Shown: piece after piece, positions 54,896-63,807 of the stretch
Layout of the letters: each line of letters begins with the position of its first letter
Numbering within the stretch: the stretch's first letter is position 1
Assembly: GCF_003194385.1 (NCBI RefSeq)
Contig: NZ_LAPT01000022.1
Location: forward strand, 1 to 64,000
Direction: 5' to 3'
Length of the DNA stretch: 64,000 nt
Source of the DNA: Pokkaliibacter plantistimulans
GTDB taxonomy: Bacteria > Pseudomonadota > Gammaproteobacteria > Pseudomonadales > Balneatricaceae
Made by a program: the position numbers and the translations under genes
Notes under the pieces: generated by a model
Database searches by the model: none
Seen by the model: only the letters and a program-made list of their open reading frames with translations
What the model was told of the DNA's origin: nothing

Positions 54896-55546
54896 TTAGT
54901 TAATCTGCCACAGACGTTGCAGTGCCGCATGGGCGGTCGGCACGAAGGCCGGCTGCAGGCGTTCCAGCTCCGGTGAGTTCATACCGCGTGCGCAGTGGGT
55001 CGGGTGCGACAGCTGCCACAGGCCGATCAGCAGGGCGTAGGTTTGCAGCAGCATCTGCACCACGGCGTTTTCCCGGCGGCCATCGCTGAACACGGGGATC
55101 AGCTGTTGTGCGGTACGGTGCAGGTTGTCGGAGATGGAGTGTTTGAAGGCAAACAGGATTTCGGTGGTGACATTGGGTTCCAGCACGCCGGTGCTGAGGC
55201 AAGCCAGCTGCATCAGGCGCGGGTGAGTGGCCAGATGGTCGCAGAGGGCATCGACCACGGCCACGGGGGAGCCGGTATCGTTAGCCACTTCACACAGACG
55301 TTGGGTCCACTTGCTCAGGGCTTCTTCCAACAGGGCCAGAAAGATCGCTTCCTTAGAGGGGAAGTAGATATAGATGGTGCCTTTGGCCAGCCCACAGTCA
55401 TTGCTTATATCGGCAATGGTGGGCAGTACGGTGGGATCCTTGGCGAACAGGCCTTCAGCTGCCTGCAGGATGCTCTGGCGACGCAGAGCCTTTCCGGCTT
55501 TGCTGCGGGCGCGGACATGAATAACGGGTTTATCAGACATGCTCAT
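54896..55546 (-). CDS. TetR-family transcriptional regulator
   Basis: The 216-residue protein has an N-terminal helix-turn-helix: ILQAAEGLFAKD, TIADISNDCGLAKGTIYIYF and SKEAIFLALLEEAL (about residues 26-77). The C-terminal ligand-binding half is unspecific. TetR proteins usually repress a neighbouring gene. The neighbours here are a protease on one side and a long gene-free region on the other, so the target is not evident. Confidence 0.92.
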   Translation of the reverse strand: MSMSDKPVIHVRARSKAGKALRRQSILQAAEGLFAKDPTVLPTIADISNDCGLAKGTIYIYFPSKEAIFLALLEEALSKWTQRLCEVANDTGSPVAVVDALCDHLATHPRLMQLACLSTGVLEPNVTTEILFAFKHSISDNLHRTAQQLIPVFSDGRRENAVVQMLLQTYALLIGLWQLSHPTHCARGMNSPELERLQPAFVPTAHAALQRLWQIN

Positions 55547-56000
55547 TCTTCTGGTACTTAAGGAGGTGCCTGTCGAGTCCGGCTATCCTTGCCGACCGCT
55601 TGGCACTGTTGTCCAATTCTGTGGCCAACTGCGAAAACCGGTTCATTTTCTGGCCTGTTCGGAAGCCGGCTATTGTGCCTTTTTATTGCCTATAAGGAAA
55701 CCTGATATATCTGCTCAGCGTTGTTTCAGTCTTGTCATAAAATTTAATCTTGATTGACCGGAAATGTAGTCGTGTTCGTTGTCTTTGTGTATTGATGCTT
55801 TATTCTGTAGCCGGTGTCAGCGCTGTACCTGCACTAATATGGACTCTGATCTGCTGGGCCATCGGCATACCGATAGCCACACAGAACACGGTAGAGGCCA
55901 AACGGCAGTTTGTCGTACCGACCTCCAGCGAATGAAGTACAACCACTCCCCGGCCTGTCGGCTGGAGTGTAGATAAGTAGAGCGGGGGAGAAACCAGCTT
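55547..56000 (+). other. Gene-less stretch upstream of the 129-residue protein
   Basis: These 454 bp contain no well-supported gene. An ATG at 55839 opens a 45-codon frame with Cys and His residues (LLGHRHTDSHTEHG, later HSPACRLECR), but no ribosome site precedes it, so I do not call it. Promoters for the TetR gene and for the next rightward gene must lie here; I saw no strong consensus. Confidence 0.45.
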
Positions 56001-56390
56001 ATGTCAACGCAGATGGGCCAGGCCCTGGTGGAATGCAGCGTACTGAACCTGTTCGGTGAGCGCAGCCAGCGGTATGTGCAGGAAGATGTCTTCCAGTTGT
56101 GGCAGTTCATGATGTACCACAAGCATGGTTTTCAGGTGGAAAACCCGCAGCCTTGCCGCTGGATGCCACTGCTGCCCGGGGGCAACAATGTGCCTTCCGG
56201 TCCGCTGGTGAACCGTGTGCAACTGAGCCGCTGGGATGCCGAATTGCAGAAGGTGCAGTTTATCGAGCGTTTCGTCAGTGCTGATGACACGGCCAAGGTC
56301 AGTGATCTGCTGCGCAAGCATTACAGCCCGGAGCTGCTGGGCGGCTATCCGCTGGAGCTGAAAATCGAGCCGGGTTACGTCAGCATCTGA
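56001..56390 (+). CDS. Unrecognised 129-residue protein
   Basis: I do not recognise this soluble protein. It has an aromatic, Met/His-rich stretch (LWQFMMYHKHGF near residue 33) and a C-terminal half with alternating charged helices. There is no signal peptide, membrane helix or repeat. A purine-rich GGGGGAG lies about ten bases before the ATG and a strong terminator follows, so it is a single-gene transcript. Base composition is like the core genome. Confidence 0.75.
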   Translation: MSTQMGQALVECSVLNLFGERSQRYVQEDVFQLWQFMMYHKHGFQVENPQPCRWMPLLPGGNNVPSGPLVNRVQLSRWDAELQKVQFIERFVSADDTAKVSDLLRKHYSPELLGGYPLELKIEPGYVSI

Positions 56391-56448
56391 GCGGCTACGA
56401 GCTGAAAAGCCGGTTGCCCTGCTGTGGCAGTGAAAGCCAGAAAATTGA

Positions 56449-56485
56449 AAGCCGGAGTGATGAGTCATCACTCCGGCTTTTTTCA
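56449..56485 (+). terminator. Strong Rho-independent terminator
   Basis: AAAGCCGGAGTGATGA and its complement TCATCACTCCGGCTTT form a stem of about 16 bp followed by TTTTT. It ends the transcript of the 129-residue protein gene. Confidence 0.93.
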
Positions 56486-56626
56486 TGATACTTGCCCGCT
56501 TGCTGTCGTCTGATCGTTGCCATCTGATCGTTGCAATGACGGGCCGGGCTGTTGCGCGTGGTGCGCGGAACAGAGTGCTAGACTTCTGCTCCTGACTTCA
56601 ATGTGCCCTGCCCAAGGACGGTTTCC

Positions 56627-58012
56627 ATGTTCAGCCGCCTGTTTCTTGCCCTTATTCTGCTCGCCGCCGCTGCTTTGCTGCTGTTCCCGCCGCCGATGCT
56701 GGATCTGCTGCAGTCCCGTACGCTGGCCATCGTACTGGTCACCCTGACCCTGTGGGCAAGCAGCGCCTTGCCGCAATACCTCACCAGTCTGCTGTTCTTT
56801 CTCGCCGCCATCCTGCTGCAGGTAGCTACGCCAGCCAGTGTCTTCAGCGGTTTTGCCTCGGCGGCGTTCTGGCTGATTTTCGCCGGACTGGTGATTGGCA
56901 TGGCCATTCGTTCTACTGGTCTGGGTGACCGGATGGCGGCCCTGCTCGGGCGGCATCTGGCGCACAGTTATACCTGGCTGATCTGTGGCCTGATACTGTG
57001 CGGCACCCTGCTGGGGTTTGTTATGCCATCCTCCATGGGGCGAGCCGTGATGATGGTGCCCATTGCCATGGCGCTGGCGGAACGATGTGGCTTTGCTCCG
57101 GGCTCTCAGGGGCGGATTGGTGTTGCCCTAGCAGTGGCCTTTGGCTGCCACGTGCCGACCTTTACCATCCTGCCGTCCAACATTCCCAATATGGTGCTGA
57201 GCGGCACGGCTGAGACCATCTATGGCGTGCACATCAGCTATACCGACTACCTGTGGCTGCATTTCCCGGTGCTGGGCCTGCTCAAGGCGGCGGTGATTGC
57301 GGCGCTGATTCTCTGGCGCTATCCGGCGCAGGTGGCCGCGCAGACCTCAGCTGTACCCGCTACGGCCAGCCATGATCCGGCATTGCAGCGACGCCTGAGC
57401 CTGATCTTGCTGGTGGCGCTGGGCTTCTGGCTGACCGACAGCCTGCATGGCATCAATCCGGCCTGGGTCGGGCTGGCAGCCGCCTGTCTGCTGCTGATGC
57501 CGAAGATCGGCATGGTCAGTGCCGATGAGCTGCAAAAGCAGATGAATATCAGCATGTTGCTGTTTGTCGCCGGGGTGCTGGCACTGGGGGCGCTGGTTAA
57601 CAGCTCGGGGCTGGGCTCGGCCATTGCCGGGGCCATGATGGACTGGCTGCCCCTGCAGCCGGGGGCGGATCTGCAGAACTTCCTGTCCCTGAGCGGGCTG
57701 GCGTTTATTACCGGGCTGATAGCGACACTGCCCGGGGTGCCTGCGGTGCTGACACCGATGGCGGGGGAGCTGGCACAGCACAGTGGCTGGACGGTGCCCA
57801 TGGTGCTGATGACGCAGGTGGTGGGCTTCTCCACCATCCTCTTTCCCTATCAGTCGGGGCCGCTGATCGTGGGGATGCAGCTGTGTAAGGAACCGCTGCG
57901 TGAGCTGCTGAAGATCACCGTGCCGCTGACGCTGATCAGCCTGCTGGTACTGATGCCTCTGGATTATCTGTGGTGGTGGCTGACCGGGCAGTTCAGCGCC
58001 CTGAGTGGCTGA
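56627..58012 (+). CDS. SLC13/DASS-family anion transporter
   Basis: The 461-residue protein has about 11-12 hydrophobic helices and the DASS pattern: LTLWASSALPQYLTSLLFF near residue 40, GFVMPSSMGRAVMMVPIAMA near 128, and FTILPSNIPNMVLSG near 180. Members import di- or tricarboxylates or sulfate with sodium. The substrate cannot be read from sequence. The ATG at 56627 has AAGGA nine bases upstream; an earlier in-frame start at 56603 lacks one. Confidence 0.87.
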   Translation: MFSRLFLALILLAAAALLLFPPPMLDLLQSRTLAIVLVTLTLWASSALPQYLTSLLFFLAAILLQVATPASVFSGFASAAFWLIFAGLVIGMAIRSTGLGDRMAALLGRHLAHSYTWLICGLILCGTLLGFVMPSSMGRAVMMVPIAMALAERCGFAPGSQGRIGVALAVAFGCHVPTFTILPSNIPNMVLSGTAETIYGVHISYTDYLWLHFPVLGLLKAAVIAALILWRYPAQVAAQTSAVPATASHDPALQRRLSLILLVALGFWLTDSLHGINPAWVGLAAACLLLMPKIGMVSADELQKQMNISMLLFVAGVLALGALVNSSGLGSAIAGAMMDWLPLQPGADLQNFLSLSGLAFITGLIATLPGVPAVLTPMAGELAQHSGWTVPMVLMTQVVGFSTILFPYQSGPLIVGMQLCKEPLRELLKITVPLTLISLLVLMPLDYLWWWLTGQFSALSG

Positions 58013-58020
58013 GGGAGAGC

Positions 58021-58047
58021 ACAGGAGCGCCACAATGGCGCCCCTGT
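58021..58047. terminator. Hairpin between convergent transporter gene and mtnK
   Basis: ACAGGAGCGCC-ACAAT-GGCGCCCCTGT has 11-bp arms with one mismatch and lies between two convergent genes. The U-tract is short on both strands. Confidence 0.65.
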
Positions 58048-58053
58048 TGCTGG

Positions 58054-59265
58054 TCAATACCTGACCTTATCGACCAGCATGGCCAGCACATCGGCCATGT
58101 TGTCCAGCTCGTGGCGCTGAAGCACCAGCGCTTCGCCCAGTATCAGTGCCTGCTCGGCGGCCTGCAGGCGCCGCTGCTCATCAGCAATGCTGTCCAGATC
58201 CTTGACGTGTGCCAGACCCACTGTACGGCGGATCAGTTCACAACCGGCATACCCCAGGGTGTCCTGCCAGATGCCGCGCAGCAGGCGTGACTGCCAGCGC
58301 AAGGTATTGAGGCTGGGGTCACGGGTCGACTGGCTGAGATGCTCGCTGAAACGCTCCGCAAAGCCGCTCCACAGCTGATCAATGCTTTCCAGCAACCCGC
58401 TGCGATAGGCATTGCGCTGATCCTCGGCTGCCATCAACCCCCACTGTCCGCAGAAATTGAGCAGCAGGTTGCCGATGAAGGAGCCAATGTCGAAGCCCAT
58501 TGGGCCGTAGTAGGCAAACTCGGCATCAATCACCTTGGTGCTGTCCTGACGCACAAAGATGGAACCGGCATGGACGTCACCGTGCAGCAGTGCCTGCGCT
58601 TCGGTGAGGAAGCGGAATTTCAGCTCAGCCACTTCCGCCTTCAGCGCCTCGTTGTGCCAGAGCGCTGCCGCCCGTGTTTCAAAGCCGGGGTAGACATTGT
58701 TGCGTTCGTGGTCGCAGTAGGGGTCAAGAAAGAACAGGTCTTCGGTGATTTTGCACAGCTCCGGGTTGATGAACTGCGCCACCCGCGCCTTTTTCTGCTG
58801 CTGATCCAGATACAGATCAGAAGTGAAGAACAGGGTGTCGGCCAGAAAGCGGGCCATATCCTCGATCAGTCGGGGGAAGTGTTCACCGGCAACCATGGCC
58901 TGACGCAGGATTACGTGATCGGACAGGTCTTCCATGATGGTCACCGCCATCCCGGCATCATAGTGATAGATGGTCGGCACCAGCGCAGGGCACAGCTCAC
59001 TCTCGATCAGCATGGCTTCGGCCTCGATGCGGGCGCGGTCCAGCGTCAGTGGCCAGGATTCGCCGACGCAGCGGGCGTAGGGGAGGGCCTGCTTGACGAT
59101 GGCACTGGTGCCACTGGGGTGGCTGACCTTGAACACCAGATTCAGGTTGCCATCACCAATTTCACTGCAGCTCAGGGTAGCCGGGTCGAGGCCTTCAAAC
59201 AGGGAGGTATGCGCCACGGCATAGGCCAGGGCATCCTGGGGCTGAAAGGTCTTATACACTGCCAT
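58054..59265 (-). CDS. mtnK: S-methyl-5-thioribose kinase MtnK
   Basis: The 403-residue kinase follows the MtnK pattern: EIGDGNLNLVFKV near residue 36 (glycine-rich loop), LLHGDVHAGSIFV near 225 (catalytic loop with Asp) and VIDAEFAYYGPMGFDIGSF near 246 (metal site). It phosphorylates methylthioribose in methionine salvage. mtnA, the next enzyme, is divergent from it across a 263-bp gap. Confidence 0.95.
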   Translation of the reverse strand: MAVYKTFQPQDALAYAVAHTSLFEGLDPATLSCSEIGDGNLNLVFKVSHPSGTSAIVKQALPYARCVGESWPLTLDRARIEAEAMLIESELCPALVPTIYHYDAGMAVTIMEDLSDHVILRQAMVAGEHFPRLIEDMARFLADTLFFTSDLYLDQQQKKARVAQFINPELCKITEDLFFLDPYCDHERNNVYPGFETRAAALWHNEALKAEVAELKFRFLTEAQALLHGDVHAGSIFVRQDSTKVIDAEFAYYGPMGFDIGSFIGNLLLNFCGQWGLMAAEDQRNAYRSGLLESIDQLWSGFAERFSEHLSQSTRDPSLNTLRWQSRLLRGIWQDTLGYAGCELIRRTVGLAHVKDLDSIADEQRRLQAAEQALILGEALVLQRHELDNMADVLAMLVDKVRY

Positions 59266-59528
59266 GGTATTGCCTTTTCGTTATGTCATTGTCGGTTTTT
59301 GGTTATAAGCGCCAGGGCTTCTTAGAAGATATGCGCCATGCAAAGCGAAGAAAGAGCTTACCCTCTGCAATGGATGTTGGCGACTGATTAACGTTCATTT
59401 GTTTATCCAAGGTCGACATTGGGCAGCGTGCGGGCTTCTGCTATGGTTAATCCCCTACCGTCCGTGCGCCCATGGTGCCTCACCTGGGCATGCCGACTTC
59501 TTCAGGACGATGACGAGGACATGTGCCT

Positions 59529-60557
59529 ATGAAAGATTTGCTGGCTACCAGCGTGAAGTATGAGCAGGGTCGCTTGTGGGTACTCGACCAGCACGCCTTG
59601 CCTCATCAGGAAAACTGGCTGCCGTGTGATTCGGTGGATGCCATGGTGGCGATGATCAAAGCCCTGCAGATTCGTGGTGCACCGCTGATCGGTGTCGGTG
59701 CCAGTCTGCTGCTGGCCCATCTGGCCGAGCAGGGCGCAGACCGCGAGCAGCTCGAGCAGGGCGCGCTGACACTGCGTGCAGCCCGGCCAACGGCAGTGAA
59801 TCTGATGCACTGCATGGACCGTATGCTGACCTCATTGAAACAGAACGACCGCGTGGCGCTGGTGCGCACGGCCGAAGCCATCTTCGAGGAAGATATCAAA
59901 CTCTGTAACCGCATCGCCGAGAACGGTGCGGCGCTATTTGGCTCAGGGCAGCGCCTGCTGACCCATTGCAACACCGGCCGGCTGGCGACCGCCGGTGCCG
60001 GTACGGCACTGGGCGTCATTTACAAGCTGGCGGAGCAGGGCAAGGCACCTCATGTCTGGGTGGATGAAACCCGTCCGCTGCTGCAGGGCGGCCGCCTGAC
60101 GACCTGGGAGCTGGCCAAATACGGCATCAGCCACACCCTGCAGTGTGACAACATGGCGGGTATTCTGCTGCGCGATGGCAAGGTCGATGCGGTGCTGGTC
60201 GGTGCCGATCGCATCGCCCGCAACGGTGATTTCGCCAACAAGGTCGGCACCTACAGTCTGGCGGTGCTGGCACACTTCCATAAGGTGCCTTTCTACGTGG
60301 TAGCACCCTACACCACGGTGGATGTGGATTGTGCCGATGGCACGCAGATTCCGATTGAGCAGCGTGATGGTGCCGAAGTGCAGGGCGTCAGCGGCAGCTT
60401 CGGCAGCGTGGAATGGGCACCGGCAGACACCGAGGTGTTCAATCCGGCGTTTGACGTCACACCGGCTGCACTGGTGACCGGCTGGATTCTCGATACCGGC
60501 ATCTACAGCCAGGACGAGATTCGCAATGGCGCCTTGCTGGCACTGGAAGCGGCCTGA
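59529..60557 (+). CDS. mtnA: Methylthioribose-1-phosphate isomerase MtnA
   Basis: The 342-residue protein has the MtnA/eIF2B-like fold. THCNTGRLATAGAGTALGVI carries the catalytic Cys (near residue 147) and VGADRIARNGDFANKVGTY the catalytic Asp (near 227). It converts methylthioribose 1-phosphate to methylthioribulose 1-phosphate. The ATG at 59529 is preferred, with GAGG ten bases upstream; a GTG at 59523 is an alternative. Later salvage enzymes (MtnB, MtnC, MtnD) are not in this window. Confidence 0.95.
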   Translation: MKDLLATSVKYEQGRLWVLDQHALPHQENWLPCDSVDAMVAMIKALQIRGAPLIGVGASLLLAHLAEQGADREQLEQGALTLRAARPTAVNLMHCMDRMLTSLKQNDRVALVRTAEAIFEEDIKLCNRIAENGAALFGSGQRLLTHCNTGRLATAGAGTALGVIYKLAEQGKAPHVWVDETRPLLQGGRLTTWELAKYGISHTLQCDNMAGILLRDGKVDAVLVGADRIARNGDFANKVGTYSLAVLAHFHKVPFYVVAPYTTVDVDCADGTQIPIEQRDGAEVQGVSGSFGSVEWAPADTEVFNPAFDVTPAALVTGWILDTGIYSQDEIRNGALLALEAA

Positions 60558-60594
60558 TAGCGCACAGTCAGTCTGAGAACATAGACCCGTCTGG

Positions 60595-60642
60595 AGCCAC
60601 GGTGTGCCCCTATCCTTTGTGGATAGAAGGCCGACCGTGGCT
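60595..60642 (+). other. Two-helix inverted repeat after mtnA
   Basis: AGCCACGGT pairs with ACCGTGGCT (9 bp), and inside it CTATCC pairs with GGATAG around TTTGT. It lies 37 bases after the mtnA stop and 65 before the next gene. No T-run follows, so it is either a Rho-assisted 3' end or a leader structure of the DUF3750 gene. Confidence 0.6.
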
Positions 60643-60707
60643 TGTCGTCTCTGGCCCATTATGGAACTGCCAGCCCTTCATCCCTATAAAGCAGCTATGA
60701 ACCTGAC

Positions 60708-61460
60708 ATGACCGGAGCGCCATGGATGCGACGTTACCTGCTTTATCCCCTGTTATTTCTGCTGTTGTTGCTGGCAGGACCGGCAGCCCTGCTGCTCAGT
60801 GGCCAGATTGATCTGCAGACCTCCTGGAGCAACGCGGACCGCAGCTCGGCGCAGCTGGCGCCCGATCCTGCCCGCACACCGGAAGCGGTGGTGCAGGTCT
60901 ACGCTGCCCGTGCCTATAACTGGCGTGGTGCCTTTGCGGTGCACAGCTGGATTGCCACCAAGGCGGCGAATGCCAGCCAGTATCGGGTAAGACAGGTCAC
61001 CGGCTGGCGGCGGCCGACGGTGATTGACCGCTATGATGTGCCCGACCGTGCCTGGTTTGGCAGTCAGGCGCAGTTGCTGGGCGAGCTGCGCGGTGAGGCC
61101 GCAGCCCGTGCCATCACCGAGATCGACCGGTTACTGCCAGGCTACCCCTATGCTGATGAGTACCGCGCCTGGCCGGGGCCTAATTCCAATACCTTTGTGG
61201 CCTGGCTGTTGCGGCGGGTGCCCGAGTTGCAGGTGGCGTTACCCTCCAATGCGCTGGGCAAAGACTATCTGGGCCCGCAGCTGCTGGCAGCGACACCCAG
61301 TAAAAGTGGCTATCAGCTGTCTCTGGGCGGACTGTTCGGCGCCACGCTGGCCGCGCAGGAAGGGCTGGAGCTGAATGTGCTGGGACTGGTGGTCGGGTTC
61401 GACTGGCAGCAGCGGGCGATCAAGCTGCCGGGAATGGGTGAGGTACGCCTGCTGCAGTGA
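60708..61460 (+). CDS. DUF3750 membrane-anchored protein
   Basis: The 250-residue protein has one N-terminal hydrophobic helix (about residues 9-32) and an exported domain matching DUF3750: VVQVYAARAYNWRGAFAVHSW near residue 60, then WPGPNSNTFVAWLLRRVPE near 155. The function of the family is not known to me; it is common in gammaproteobacteria and alphaproteobacteria. It is a single gene. Confidence 0.85.
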   Translation: MTGAPWMRRYLLYPLLFLLLLLAGPAALLLSGQIDLQTSWSNADRSSAQLAPDPARTPEAVVQVYAARAYNWRGAFAVHSWIATKAANASQYRVRQVTGWRRPTVIDRYDVPDRAWFGSQAQLLGELRGEAAARAITEIDRLLPGYPYADEYRAWPGPNSNTFVAWLLRRVPELQVALPSNALGKDYLGPQLLAATPSKSGYQLSLGGLFGATLAAQEGLELNVLGLVVGFDWQQRAIKLPGMGEVRLLQ

Positions 61461-61735
61461 CCATTTTTGTGCCAGCTTTGCCATCGCCATTGACGATGGC
61501 AGCCTCGCCAATCACTGTTTTGCACACCCTGCATCCCATTGCATGATGTTTCGGCCCGCCTTCAAGAGTTATCGAGCAGCACTCTTTTCTTGGACCGCGG
61601 GCTCTTGCCCTGTTTCCATGAGATCGGGCTGACGTCATCGTCCAGGCAGATGGACGGTACGGCAGAGGAAATGTGGGCAGGAAACCTCCCTCCGACTCAA
61701 TTACTCCAATCAATAACAATAATGTGGAGACACCC

Positions 61736-62767
61736 ATGAAGGCATTCGCATACGCCGCCGGTTCTATCGGCCTGGCCTGCGCTCTGATTTTCGGCGCTCC
61801 CGCCCAGGCAGAATCCAATCTGGAACAAACCAAAGTCAGCATCGCCGTCGGCGGTAAGACCCTGTTTTATTACCTGCCACTCACCATTGCCGAGCAGAAA
61901 GGCTTCTTCAAAGAAGAGGGGCTGGAGGTGGAAATCAGTGATCTGAGCGGTGGCTCCAAAGCTCTGCAGGCGCTGGTCGGTGGTAGTGCCGATGTGGTGT
62001 CAGGCTCCTATGAACACACCATCAGCATGCAGGCCAAGGGCCAGGACATCGTTGCCTTCGTTGTGGAAGGAAATGCCCCGGGTATCGTGCTGGGGGTTGC
62101 CAAGAACAAGGCCGACAAGATTACCTCCGCCAAGGATCTCAAGGGGCTGAACATCGGCGTGACGGCGCCCGGCTCCTCGACGCATATGTACGTCAAGACC
62201 CTGCTGGTGAAGGCTGGCCTCAGCCCGGATGATATTTCCGCCATCGGCGTAGGTGCTGGTGCCGGTGCGGTGGCGGCGCTGGAACACGGGGAAGTGGATG
62301 CAGTGGCCAACCTTGACCCGGTGATTGCCAAGCTCGAAGCCGATGATGCCATCAAGGTGATGTATGACACCCGCACCAAGGCCGGTGTCGACGAAGTTTA
62401 TGGGGGTGACTACCACGCCGCGGTGCTCTACACCAAGGCCAGCTATCTGCACGATAACCCCCACACCTCACAGGCACTGGCCAACGCCATTGTCCATGCG
62501 CTGAAGTGGATGGCATCCGCCACGCCCGAAGAGATCGTCAATACCGTGCCTGAAGCCTATTACGGTGGCGACAAGGCGCTCTATACCGCGGCATTGAAAG
62601 CCAACCTCGGCAGCTACAGTAAGACGGGTGAGTTCTCCAAAGAGGCCACCGAACACGTGCTGGCGGTGCTCAAGGCATTCGATGAGAAGGTGCAGAAAGC
62701 CACCATCGATCTGAGCAAGACCTACGACGACCAGTTCGCCAAAGCCGCCCAGTCGGCCGTCAAGTAA
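61736..62767 (+). CDS. ABC transporter periplasmic substrate-binding protein (NitT/TauT type)
   Basis: The 343-residue protein has a signal peptide cleaved after AQA (near residue 24). Its mature part follows the NMT1/SsuA-like pattern: FYYLPLTIAEQKGFFKEEGL near 41, ALVGGSADVVSGSYEH near 78 and GLNIGVTAPGSSTHMYV near 137. Such proteins bind nitrate, sulfonates, taurine or pyrimidine precursors; the substrate is not readable here. The ATG at 61736 has GGAG seven bases upstream. It starts an ABC operon. Confidence 0.92.
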   Translation: MKAFAYAAGSIGLACALIFGAPAQAESNLEQTKVSIAVGGKTLFYYLPLTIAEQKGFFKEEGLEVEISDLSGGSKALQALVGGSADVVSGSYEHTISMQAKGQDIVAFVVEGNAPGIVLGVAKNKADKITSAKDLKGLNIGVTAPGSSTHMYVKTLLVKAGLSPDDISAIGVGAGAGAVAALEHGEVDAVANLDPVIAKLEADDAIKVMYDTRTKAGVDEVYGGDYHAAVLYTKASYLHDNPHTSQALANAIVHALKWMASATPEEIVNTVPEAYYGGDKALYTAALKANLGSYSKTGEFSKEATEHVLAVLKAFDEKVQKATIDLSKTYDDQFAKAAQSAVK

Positions 62768-62877
62768 TCTCTGCGCGCACCCCATGAAAGGTGGGGTGCC
62801 TGCTTCCTGAGTTTCGTTGTGAGTGCAGAACCCGCCATACCGTCATAGCGCTGGTGCCGTTCTGCCAGGAGCCTGAC

Positions 62878-63732
62878 ATGCCTGCAGTTGTCAAAGATCA
62901 TCTGAGTCTGGTGCGTAGCCAGCAGGGCGCCGCCAGCAGTGCGGTGTCGCTGAAAAGCATCACCTGTTCCTTCAGTACGCCCAAGGGCGGCACCTATACC
63001 GCGGTCAAGGACATCTGTCTGGATGTCGGCGAGGCCGAGTTTGTCTCGGTAGTGGGGCCGACCGGCTGCGGCAAATCGACCATTCTGAACAGTATTGCCG
63101 GTCTGCTGCAGCCTACCTCGGGCACGGTGGAAGTGTTCGGCAAACCCCTGCAGGGCATCAACCGTGATGCCGGCTATATGTTTCAGGCCGATGCGCTGAT
63201 GCCATGGCGCACCGCCTATGACAACGTCGTCGCCGGGCTGCAGTTCCGTGGTACTGAGCCGGAGGAAATGAAGCATCTGGGCCACCAGTGGCTGGACCGG
63301 GTGGGGCTGGGACGCTTTGCCGACCGCTATCCGCATCAGATGTCCGGCGGTATGCGCAAACGGGTGGCGATGGCGCAGATGCTGATCCTCAACCCGAAGA
63401 TCATTCTGATGGATGAACCGTTTTCAGCGCTCGACGTACAGACCCGTCAGCTGATGGAAAACGAACTGCTGGCACTGTGGTCAGCCAATCGCCGCTCGGC
63501 GGTGTTTATCACCCATGATCTGGAAGAAGCCATTGCCATGTCTGACCGGGTGGTGGTGCTGTCTGCCGGGCCTGCCTCGCACATCATGGCGGAGTTTGAA
63601 ATTACCCTCAGTCGCCCCCGTGATGTGGCGGAAATCCGCATGACGCCGGAGTTTCTCGATCTGCATCATCAGATCTGGGCCACCATGCGTGATGAGGTAA
63701 TGAAGGGGTATCAGCAGAGTCAGCAGGGCTGA
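62878..63732 (+). CDS. ABC transporter ATP-binding protein (NitT/TauT type)
   Basis: The 284-residue ATPase has Walker A GPTGCGKST near residue 61, a Q-loop MFQADALMPWRTA near 100, signature MSGGMRKRVAMAQ near 156, Walker B IILMDEPFSALD and the switch His in FITHDLEEA. The MPWRTAYDNV wording is typical of the TauB/SsuB class. AGGAG lies six bases before the ATG at 62878. It powers the transporter of the preceding binding protein. Confidence 0.95.
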   Translation: MPAVVKDHLSLVRSQQGAASSAVSLKSITCSFSTPKGGTYTAVKDICLDVGEAEFVSVVGPTGCGKSTILNSIAGLLQPTSGTVEVFGKPLQGINRDAGYMFQADALMPWRTAYDNVVAGLQFRGTEPEEMKHLGHQWLDRVGLGRFADRYPHQMSGGMRKRVAMAQMLILNPKIILMDEPFSALDVQTRQLMENELLALWSANRRSAVFITHDLEEAIAMSDRVVVLSAGPASHIMAEFEITLSRPRDVAEIRMTPEFLDLHHQIWATMRDEVMKGYQQSQQG

Positions 63733-63807
63733 CCGGTTGCCGCAATTAACGTACCGGGGCCGCGCGCTGCGTCGGCTGTCGGGCATGAGGTTTTGAGGAG
63801 CACAACG

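Noticed and set aside
55839-55976. 45-codon Cys/His-containing frame
   Set aside because: No ribosome site or promoter and no recognisable pattern; kept only as a remark in the gene-less stretch.
59266-59528. SAM riboswitch between mtnK and mtnA
   Set aside because: The gap lacks the helix arrangement and conserved GA/AG core of known SAM riboswitches.
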